The notes under the pieces are model-generated. The model searched no databases. It saw nothing but the letters and a program-made list of their open reading frames with translations, and was not told the DNA's origin. Shown here one piece after another: positions 56,234 to 64,000 of a DNA stretch of 64,000 nt; positions within the stretch are counted from its first letter, which is position 1; the number at the start of each line of letters is the position of its first letter. Source of the DNA: G965205525 sp965205525 (GTDB lineage Bacteria > Pseudomonadota > Gammaproteobacteria > JABABF01); the NCBI GenBank assembly GCA_965205525.1, contig OZ242171.1, forward strand, positions 1,302,001-1,366,000, written 5' to 3'. The position numbers and the translations under genes were made by a program.

Positions 56234-59200
56234 CTATTCCCGCTCCAAGAGCTGCCGGATCATGCGCAGCCGCGCATCTTGGGCCTGCCTGGGGGCAGCG
56301 GGGACAAGAAAACTGTCTCTGACACCGCTCAGTGCTCTTAGCAAAACCACGAGATCATCCACATCGCCCGTGCCATTTCCAGTTAGATCCGGCAACCTCT
56401 CCAAGGCGGGCAGATCTGCGAAGCGATAGAATGCAGGCTCGCCGAGATTGCGCGCTAAATTTATCTCTCGGTCGTCGGCACCCAGGGCATCGCAGTTGAC
56501 GGGCAACAGCCGGTTCTGCCCCTGCACACACAGCTTCAGATAGCGCAGGAGAAGCGTCAAGTCATCTGCCCTCACCCCGTCGGAGGGGGGCGCGCTAAAG
56601 TCCAGGGACATGACCCGGGAGACCATGAATGCCACAGTCGCGACCTCAGGCACTGTTCTGCTGCCGCCCGCGGTGAAGGTCCAGATGCCCGGCACGGCAT
56701 CCGGGATAAAGGAAAAACTGCCCATAGAGGTGTCCGCCGACACTTGGATAATGATGCTGTCTCGCGGGCTGTCGTCGGCAGCTGCAACCTCAATCGCCAA
56801 GGGCAATTCAAATCCCAGCGAATCTCCCTCATAAGATGCTGACAGAAGCAGTTTCGCCGCATCGCCTGGGAAAACCTCTTCCCCCTCCCCGAGACCGGGA
56901 ACCGAAAGGCTAACGGTGATCACTCCCACTGCCACCGCCTGCTCCGCACCGTTGTCATCCACTGCTCCAGACGACGTGCTTTGGGCGACAAAGCGCCAGC
57001 GGCCCGCCCCCCCACCATCACCCAAGTCATCGGTATCTACGCTGAACGGGAGGGAGGATGTCCCGGGCGCCAGCTCCAGCGAGCGCTCCAGCACCACACT
57101 ATTTTCTCTGCCTTCTCTCTGCGCTGTCACGCGCACGCTAACCGTTGTGTTCAGCGCCGGGGTTAGGCGCAATTCAAAGCTGATCATCTCTCCCGGGAGA
57201 ACCAAGGCACCGCTGACAGCGACAAGCTCTAAAAGCGCCTGCCGCACCAGCACCTCGGCCCGGGCCGATGCCGTATGCAGCAGATCATTCGGGGTCGCTG
57301 TCGCCGTAAAAATCCAGCGGCCAGCAGACAATGCGTCCCCCTCAAACAGCACTTCTGTATCCATTGCCCCCCGCTCCAGCGTCACATCCCTCTGCACCGG
57401 TTCAGCTCCCTCCTGGCTCGCCGTCACCGTCAGCAATATCTCGGAAGACAGCTCATGGCTCACACCGAGAGCCAGTCGGACCGGGCTCCTCGGACTTCGC
57501 TCAGCGGGACCGACGAGGCGCAGCGTGAGGGCCGGCAGCACCGTAAATTCAAGCTCCGCATCCGTGTTCACCACCTCGGTCGGGGTCGCCGTCATCGTGA
57601 ACAGCCACAGGCCCGGCTCTAGGGCGGCGGCATCGCCGAAAGTCACTGCACCCATACTATTGTCGGCCAGCGCCAGGGAAGCAGTCTCGGTCCGCGCTGA
57701 GTCTGCCGCCAGAGTCGCCAGCACCGCCACCGTCACAGTCGTGTGGGGCACGGCACTGGCCGTCACCGTTACCCGCACCGTGCTCTCCTCCTGCACAGCA
57801 GCCAGGGCGAGCACCGGCTCCAGCCGCACACGTCCTCCGGGCAGCACTGTCGCCACGCCGGCACTGCTCACCGTTCCGGAAAAGGCCCAGGAGCCCGGCC
57901 CCAGCTGTCCGGCGGCAAACTCTCCTGTCGCCAAGCTTGCATCCGCCGCCAAGAAAATAGTAATCGTCTCTGCCGCATCCTGACCATCCAGCGGGTTGGC
58001 CAGAACCGTAATTCCGAGGTCCACCCCGGGCTCTGTCGTCCCGCTCATCACCATGATTGGCACCGGGCTTCCCGCCGGCAGCACTGGCATCCCGGGCTGC
58101 AGTGCAAGGACGATGGATCTTACGACAACCGTTTGGGTCGCGCCCCCCGCGGGGGCCAGTTCCGGGGGCTCCGCCATTGCGGAAAATGTCCATTCGCCCG
58201 GGGGCAGCCCCTGAAATTCCACAACCTGCACCAAGTTCTCGCCGTCCAGCTCCACGGATTCCTGCCGCTCTTCCCGCCCCGGCTGGCTCGCCCGCAGGGT
58301 CAGGACCACCGGCACTGCCGGCGGGGCTTCCGCACTCACCTGCACCGCTACGACACTTCCCGGCGCAACCTCTCTGTCTCCTAAACGCTCCAAGGTCAGC
58401 TGCGGAAGGCGCACACTCACCGTCGGCGTCTCGGGCAGCACAAGGGATCGCAGCGACAGGCTCGTTGTAAGGGCCAGGGACCATACCCCCGGCGACAGGC
58501 CGTTGTCCCCAGCGCGAAACAGCGCTGATGTGGCGCTATCGGTGGCGGACAGCGTCGCCGCCGCCTCCCGCACGAGCTCGGTCTCTCCGACGATTCTGCT
58601 CGCAACCACCCGCACCCTCACCTCTTCTCCCGGTGCCTCATTCGCCATGATGCCGACCATTACATCGTCCCCCGGCGCCACCGGCGCCGTCGGCAGCAGC
58701 AAGGTCAGCACCGGTGGAAGCACGATAACCGTCACCGTCTCCGTTGAAAAGATGACACTCCCGGTCGCTTCGCTTCTTATGGAAAAATTCCATTCCCCGG
58801 TAAGCAGCCGCTGCGCTCCCTCAAATTCAAATACAGCTATCACCTCCGTGCTCATGGCCCCCAGCATCACCGTCAGACTTTCGTCTTCACGCCCCTGGGA
58901 ACTCGCGGCTATCGTCACCGCCACCTCGCCCCCGGGTGCAGCGGTGGAGACCACCATGATCTCCACGGGGCTCCCCCAGAGCACACTCTCAGGCGCTGCC
59001 AAGCTCACTTGGGGCAGCCCCACCTCCAGCATGACCGTGTCCGGGGAAGCTGTCACCGCAGTGGAGGGGCTCACCTCGCTAATGCTCAACTCCCATGCGC
59101 CGAGACCCAGCGCATTCCCTCCCTCAAAATCTGCCCGCACTTCGGTGCTGAGGGGGGCCAGAACAACGGTTGCGGTTCGTGGTGATCCCATGGGCTCACC

Positions 59201-62200
59201 TGTCTGCACCGCCCGCACCGTTACCTGCACATCCAAGTATGGGGGTGCTTCGGCCATCACGAATACGCTAGACGGGAGTCCCAAAGACACCGGGGAGGGC
59301 CCTGCCCGCAGACTGAGGGACGGCGGCCGCACAGTCGCCGACGCTGTCGCACCCCCCGACACCACAGTGCCAGTCTGTACTTCAAAGTGCCAGTCCCCCG
59401 CCCTGGATGACAGGTTGTATGCCGCGCTGCCGCTCAGATCGCCGCCCTCTATCCGGATATTGACCGGGGTGCTCTCCCGGGCATCCGGGTCCATGGCAGT
59501 CAGCTGCACATCCACGAAAGCCTGAAGTGCTGCCTCCAGGGTCACGCTCAGAGTCAGTTCTCCATCGGGAAGCACTTGCGTCGGTAAAGCTGTTAAAGAC
59601 GTGATAGTGACAGGGCTGGTCAGCACATAGACAGGACCCAGGGTGCTGCTGGTCAAGGCTGGCCCGGTCGCGATAAAACTCCATGAACCCGCCGCCAGGG
59701 TATTTGCAGGGAAGACCGCGAGGCTCTGCCTGCCGTCGGCTGGCAGGTCCACCATCACTTCCTCTGCACCTGTCCGTCCGTCAAGGGGTTCGGCACTCAC
59801 CGTCACCGTCACTGTTGTGCCCGGCGGGATGTCCAGGGAAACCTGTGTTTCCAAAGGCTCCGTCATCAGGAAATTAAAGCGCGGCAGGTTCAGGGAAAGA
59901 ACCGGGCTCACCACATTCGCAGTGGCGGTGCTCACCGAGTTCAGGAAACCCTCTGGGCTCACTCTGCTCACCCGAAAAGTCCAGCGTCCCGCCTCCAGCT
60001 GGCCCGCATCAAAAACCGCCTGGGCGGAAGTCTGCTCCGCTTGAAACACGACTGTCACCGACGTCATCATCCCGCTGTCGGCCTGAGATGCCTCCACGGT
60101 CACCATGACATCCCTGCCCGGGGGCACATCTGCCATGATAGAAATCACCACGCGCTCTGTAGTCGGATAGCGCTCCTGCAGGGCTGCAAGGCGCAGCGGC
60201 GCAGGACCCACCTGCAAGGTCGCAGTCGCAGCCGATATATTCACAACCATCCGAGTAGATGTGGATGCCTGCACAGTGAAATTCCATTCCCCCGGGGTCA
60301 GCTCGCCGGGCTCGTACACGAGCTCGGTGGAGGTCGTATCCGGAGCCAAGGCAACCATCTTTGTCAGCTCCGACAGGGAGGAGGAGGAGCGCGCCGTCAC
60401 TTCTACGCTCACTTCCATGCCGAGCGGTATGGGTGTGCCCAAAAAGAGAACCACCGCCGTTGTCGCCGCCACGGTCGGCTGCCGAGGCATCAGAGTCAAG
60501 GCAAAGGTCTCCACGAAAACCTGGTCTGCGGCACCGCCCGAGGGCTGCCCCGCCGCCACGGCCGACAGGAGCCACTCCCCAGGAGACAGCCCGGGGAACT
60601 CCGCCTCGGCCTGGCCGCTCTCGTCCACCACGGCATTTGCCCTCACGGACCCGATGAACAGATGGTTTGCACTCACCTCCAAAGACAGCCCGGGTGCGAG
60701 CAGTCCCCCCTCCGCCGTAATCCTTACTCGCACCGCAGTGCCCGCCGCCACCGAGACCGGGCCCAGTCTTTCTAAGCGAAGCGAAGCCTCCGGCACGCTC
60801 AGTGTCAGCGGAGAGGATGCCAATGCCGCCCCCGGCGGCGCTGCCGTCGCCGTCAATACCCAGATGCCCGGGGAAAGGTCGTTATCTCCTCCCCCCACTC
60901 CGAATGCCACCGTCGCCATCGTGCTGGATTGTGCCAGTGTCGTCTGCCGGGTCCGCAGAGCATCACCGCTGCCCTGTGTCGCTGTAACGGTGACTTGCAG
61001 CATTTGGGGTACCGCTGCACTCACCCGCACGACTACCGGCACATCCCGACCCACTTCCACTGGTGCCGGAGACATCTCCAAAATGAGCACCGGTAATGCG
61101 ATCTGCCGCACCAAGGAAGAAGCCGCCGCGAAATCCACCAGCGGAAACTCCATACCCAAGTCCGTGGTCAGGGAGGAAGGCTCCACACTGACCACTGCAA
61201 AACGCCAGCTGCCCGGAGTCAGCAGGTCCGCTTCAAACACCGCCTCGGCAGAAAGCGAAGCCGGCGGCAGCACGATGCTCTGTGAGCTCGCCGGCACCGG
61301 CCCATCGTCCAAGGTGGCTGTCATCGTGACACGCACTTCCTGCCCCAATGCCGCGCTCGCACTCACTGCAATCACCGCATCCAGCCCCAAAGGCAGCTCC
61401 GATGGCGCCGACAGCGCAAGTGCCGCCGGCCCCACCACCACCCGCAGCCCTGTGCTAGATGCTATAGCCGCAGCTCTCGGCATCACATCCGTAATCGCCA
61501 AAATCCACTGCCCCGGAGACAGCGCATTCGCGCCCCCAAACAGGACCATCACCTGCGTCTCTTCCGCTTCCAGCACCACCACTGCCGTCGCCGTCGTCGC
61601 CTGGAGGAGCGGCGTACTCGCCCGGGTGGCCTGCACCGTAACCGCCAGTTCCGTCTGCGGGGCATGGCTGGCGGATATCCTGACCCCCAGAGTACTGCCA
61701 GCGGACACGGGCGGTGCATTCTCATCCTGCGGTAACAGTTCCAGTGCCGGCGGTAATACCGTCACCGTCGTCATGGGAGTCACTACAGAGAGAAAATCCA
61801 GCCCCAAGTCTCGCAGCGTAAACATTTGAGTACCCGCCGACCCCTGCAGCTGATAGGAAATACTCCCGGAGGTCGCATCCATCGGCACCGCTATCTCAAG
61901 GTCAGGGCGGGGACTGCCATCCGACACGCTCACGCCGACCCCAAGTGCTAAAGGAACAGGAGCCGGCGCGTCCAGGGAGAGGGTCAAGGTAACTGTTTCC
62001 CCCGGGGACAGTGCGGCCGGCTCCGCCTCCAGCGTGACCATGATGACGGTCGTCAGCACCCGCACCTGTGCCGACGGGCCGATAAGGATGTCCGTCACAC
62101 CGGGAGCACTTGCCGCAAGAGTCCACAGCCCCGCCGTGTCCAGCATGTCGGCCCCGCTGAAGGCGATGACGGTGGAAGTGATAGATGCCGGCAGCCGGAC

Positions 62201-64000
62201 TGCGACCTGCCTAGTAGTTATGCCATCCTCATGGGTCGCCGTCAACAGCACTTCGCTGCCCGGATCGCCATCGGACATTATCCGCACCTGCACCTCGCTG
62301 GTCATCAGATACACCGGCTGCAAAGGCATGATGTCGAGGGTCAGTGAAGCCACCGTGACCACTGCCTCCCGACCCACCTGCAGGATATCGGAGGGCTCTG
62401 CCGTCGCAGTGAAACGCCATTGCCCCGCCGCCAGTGCGCCTGCTGGGAAGCTTGCCTGGGCGGAAAGGGTTGAAGGCCCCAGCATCACCGGCACCGGGAG
62501 CACGGAAGAAGACTGGCTATCCACCCGTGTCGCGGCAACCATGATGGTCACCTCCGTGCTCGGCGCAGCGCTCGCCTCTACCGCAATCGGCACATCGGCA
62601 GCTAGCCCGTACCGGGACCCCAGGGGGCGCAGGGTCAGCAGCGGCAGCCCGGCCATCACCCCCAAGGATATATCCTCCTCTCCCCTCACGGCATGAGGCG
62701 GGGTCGCCTCTACCGTCAGAGACCAGCTGCTCGCCCCGGAGGCAGCAGCGAGAGCTGAGAAGGGGATTTCCACCTCGGCCGCTGTCTCCTCGGCCCCCAG
62801 CAGCAGCACTCTCATGAATGAGCTCACCTCGCCTGTCACTGTAAGCATTAGCTGCACTTCCATGCCCGGTGATACTTCTGTCTCCAGTCGGAGCGGCAGC
62901 GGCAGACCGGCGGGAAAGGTTTCGGGCGCGGCCAGAGATAGCGTCGGCTGAGCGATGCGAACGGTTGCCCTCGTTTCATCCGCCGCTGCGTCGTCGGAGG
63001 AAACCGAAGAGATTGCGAACTGCCATCCCCCTGAACCCAGATCGCCGGGAGAGAATGCCACAGCGCCCGTCGTGCTGCCCGTCGGCAACCGGGTTTGGGC
63101 AGTCTCAGTCCTGCCCGCCTGGCTGGCCGTCACTTCCACTAGCAAGTCCTCATTTAAAGGAAAATTCAGGGTTACCGGCACCGACACGGCGAGATCGGGC
63201 AGCACCCGCCGGATGCCCTCCACCCGCCACACAGTCAAAATACCACCGGTGCGCGGACGAGCCGTCACAAACAAGAAGCTGCCTGTCGGATCGATTCCGG
63301 TGTAGCGAAGGTCTGTAACGGTATCGGCACCTCTCTGGCCTGCGACAAGAACAGACTCGGCGAGCCTGCGGGAGGAGGGGTTCACTCTCCGTACAGCGAT
63401 GTTATTGTTATCGCCAATTTCTGCTGTGAAAACTAGGTTGTCCCCCTGAACCGGGCTGGCTTCAAGGCCGTGGATCTCGTTATAACCGTCTCTGTCGCTT
63501 CCCTCCCCATTGTCATTGTATTCAGTCTCATGGCTTATCTGGCCATCCTCGGCAATGTTCCATATTTGCAAGGCATCTCTTCCGCTCACGCCTGCAAACA
63601 GCAGGCTGCCCTCGGGATTTACCGCAACTTCCGTTACATCGTCCAGATTACTGCCCTCGCTTTCAATAAGAGCAAGGGTGCCCTCTTCCTCAACTCGCCA
63701 GGCACTCAGTTGGTCGCCACCGCGCGCTGCGGCAAATACAAAGCGGTTGTCGGGACTGACCACAAGGTTGCGCATGCCTCTTAGAGTGTCACCAAAACCG
63801 CCGGTTCCGCCAGGGCATTCGCTTGCTTGGCAATATACCGCCAGCTGCTGCAAAGTGGCGGTGTCAGCGTTCACCCGCCAGGCACTGAGGCTGGCAGCGG
63901 CCGTCACGAACAGCCAGCGGCCGTCCCGACTCGGGGCCGCTTCCCAGGCGCCGTTAAGCCCCCGGATAACTCTATCCCCATCCCCATCCTCATCCGGCTC
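56234..64000 (-). CDS. Giant secreted propeller / Ig-module array protein, copy 3 (partial, at least 2588 codons)
   Basis: The frame is open at the right edge of the window, so the N-terminus is not seen. The visible part starts inside a propeller equivalent to the second propeller of copy 2 (for example LSAWRVNADTATL, LVVSPDNRFVFAA), followed by about 22 modules. It ends with the dockerin-like pair RADDLTLLLRYLKLC / DLTGNGTGDVDD and the tail ARLRMIRQLLERE. It keeps three modules absent from copy 2. Similarity to copy 2 is near identity over long stretches, which indicates recent duplication or gene conversion. Confidence 0.92.
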   Translation of the reverse strand, partial: EPDEDGDGDRVIRGLNGAWEAAPSRDGRWLFVTAAASLSAWRVNADTATLQQLAVYCQASECPGGTGGFGDTLRGMRNLVVSPDNRFVFAAARGGDQLSAWRVEEEGTLALIESEGSNLDDVTEVAVNPEGSLLFAGVSGRDALQIWNIAEDGQISHETEYNDNGEGSDRDGYNEIHGLEASPVQGDNLVFTAEIGDNNNIAVRRVNPSSRRLAESVLVAGQRGADTVTDLRYTGIDPTGSFLFVTARPRTGGILTVWRVEGIRRVLPDLAVSVPVTLNFPLNEDLLVEVTASQAGRTETAQTRLPTGSTTGAVAFSPGDLGSGGWQFAISSVSSDDAAADETRATVRIAQPTLSLAAPETFPAGLPLPLRLETEVSPGMEVQLMLTVTGEVSSFMRVLLLGAEETAAEVEIPFSALAAASGASSWSLTVEATPPHAVRGEEDISLGVMAGLPLLTLRPLGSRYGLAADVPIAVEASAAPSTEVTIMVAATRVDSQSSSVLPVPVMLGPSTLSAQASFPAGALAAGQWRFTATAEPSDILQVGREAVVTVASLTLDIMPLQPVYLMTSEVQVRIMSDGDPGSEVLLTATHEDGITTRQVAVRLPASITSTVIAFSGADMLDTAGLWTLAASAPGVTDILIGPSAQVRVLTTVIMVTLEAEPAALSPGETVTLTLSLDAPAPVPLALGVGVSVSDGSPRPDLEIAVPMDATSGSISYQLQGSAGTQMFTLRDLGLDFLSVVTPMTTVTVLPPALELLPQDENAPPVSAGSTLGVRISASHAPQTELAVTVQATRASTPLLQATTATAVVVLEAEETQVMVLFGGANALSPGQWILAITDVMPRAAAIASSTGLRVVVGPAALALSAPSELPLGLDAVIAVSASAALGQEVRVTMTATLDDGPVPASSQSIVLPPASLSAEAVFEADLLTPGSWRFAVVSVEPSSLTTDLGMEFPLVDFAAASSLVRQIALPVLILEMSPAPVEVGRDVPVVVRVSAAVPQMLQVTVTATQGSGDALRTRQTTLAQSSTMATVAFGVGGGDNDLSPGIWVLTATAAPPGAALASSPLTLSVPEASLRLERLGPVSVAAGTAVRVRITAEGGLLAPGLSLEVSANHLFIGSVRANAVVDESGQAEAEFPGLSPGEWLLSAVAAGQPSGGAADQVFVETFALTLMPRQPTVAATTAVVLFLGTPIPLGMEVSVEVTARSSSSLSELTKMVALAPDTTSTELVYEPGELTPGEWNFTVQASTSTRMVVNISAATATLQVGPAPLRLAALQERYPTTERVVISIMADVPPGRDVMVTVEASQADSGMMTSVTVVFQAEQTSAQAVFDAGQLEAGRWTFRVSRVSPEGFLNSVSTATANVVSPVLSLNLPRFNFLMTEPLETQVSLDIPPGTTVTVTVSAEPLDGRTGAEEVMVDLPADGRQSLAVFPANTLAAGSWSFIATGPALTSSTLGPVYVLTSPVTITSLTALPTQVLPDGELTLSVTLEAALQAFVDVQLTAMDPDARESTPVNIRIEGGDLSGSAAYNLSSRAGDWHFEVQTGTVVSGGATASATVRPPSLSLRAGPSPVSLGLPSSVFVMAEAPPYLDVQVTVRAVQTGEPMGSPRTATVVLAPLSTEVRADFEGGNALGLGAWELSISEVSPSTAVTASPDTVMLEVGLPQVSLAAPESVLWGSPVEIMVVSTAAPGGEVAVTIAASSQGREDESLTVMLGAMSTEVIAVFEFEGAQRLLTGEWNFSIRSEATGSVIFSTETVTVIVLPPVLTLLLPTAPVAPGDDVMVGIMANEAPGEEVRVRVVASRIVGETELVREAAATLSATDSATSALFRAGDNGLSPGVWSLALTTSLSLRSLVLPETPTVSVRLPQLTLERLGDREVAPGSVVAVQVSAEAPPAVPVVLTLRASQPGREERQESVELDGENLVQVVEFQGLPPGEWTFSAMAEPPELAPAGGATQTVVVRSIVLALQPGMPVLPAGSPVPIMVMSGTTEPGVDLGITVLANPLDGQDAAETITIFLAADASLATGEFAAGQLGPGSWAFSGTVSSAGVATVLPGGRVRLEPVLALAAVQEESTVRVTVTASAVPHTTVTVAVLATLAADSARTETASLALADNSMGAVTFGDAAALEPGLWLFTMTATPTEVVNTDAELEFTVLPALTLRLVGPAERSPRSPVRLALGVSHELSSEILLTVTASQEGAEPVQRDVTLERGAMDTEVLFEGDALSAGRWIFTATATPNDLLHTASARAEVLVRQALLELVAVSGALVLPGEMISFELRLTPALNTTVSVRVTAQREGRENSVVLERSLELAPGTSSLPFSVDTDDLGDGGGAGRWRFVAQSTSSGAVDDNGAEQAVAVGVITVSLSVPGLGEGEEVFPGDAAKLLLSASYEGDSLGFELPLAIEVAAADDSPRDSIIIQVSADTSMGSFSFIPDAVPGIWTFTAGGSRTVPEVATVAFMVSRVMSLDFSAPPSDGVRADDLTLLLRYLKLCVQGQNRLLPVNCDALGADDREINLARNLGEPAFYRFADLPALERLPDLTGNGTGDVDDLVVLLRALSGVRDSFLVPAAPRQAQDARLRMIRQLLERE
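58406..59323 (-). repeat. 918-bp, three-module segment present in copy 3, absent from copy 2
   Basis: Sequence flanking this segment is continuous in giant gene 2 at 44247/44248. Its length is exactly 306 codons, three modules with landmarks GAWELSIS, GEWNFSIR and GVWSLALT. Copy 1 has related modules at the same place (GEWVISIM, GEWSFAIT, GIWTLTAT), so loss from copy 2 is the simpler reading. Confidence 0.85.

Overview
The window looks like the chromosome of a GC-rich gammaproteobacterium with an LPS outer membrane. The main evidence is the run rpsB-tsf-frr-uppS-cdsA-dxr-rseP-bamA-skp-lpxD-fabZ-lpxA-lpxB-rnhB, together with monothiol glutaredoxin and bacterioferritin genes, an msrA-birA-coaX cluster and a type IV pilin. 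No genus can be named from the sequence alone. The one tRNA gene does not encode its CCA end.

Layout. Bases 2-70 (+) are the last codons of a gene whose product ends with the same tail as the giant proteins on the right. Bases 114-11585 hold housekeeping genes. argG is divergent from the close-packed run pyrC, rnt, a metallo-beta-lactamase-fold hydrolase, a protease-like SEC-C protein and a nitronate monooxygenase-like flavoprotein. A GST, a SnoaL-like protein, bfr and grxD follow, then the overlapping argD-argF-ABC ATPase unit. Bases 11628-25359 (-) are the translation, isoprenoid, phospholipid, outer-membrane assembly and lipid A supercluster, read from rpsB to rnhB, with pyrH missing from its usual place. 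Bases 25638-27313 (-) are an isolated pilin-pilC pair.

Bases 27479-64000 are dominated by three huge paralogous genes on the minus strand (4580 aa, 3755 aa, and at least 2588 aa running off the window). Each full copy has a Sec signal peptide, a seven-bladed beta-propeller, dozens of roughly 100-residue beta-sandwich (Ig-like) modules, and a C-terminal dockerin-like pair of Ca-loop helices followed by a conserved basic tail. Module order is colinear between the paralogs. They differ by block duplication, module deletion and insertion of a second propeller. A 3-kb direct repeat has copied the 3' part of coaX plus the whole upstream region and 5' end of a giant gene to a position between copies 1 and 2, leaving a broken coaX. 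The intact msrA-birA-coaX operon and a tRNA-Gly sit between copies 2 and 3.

The giant family is the most likely undescribed element. Its members look like long surface or matrix proteins that expand by recombination. Their function is inference only.
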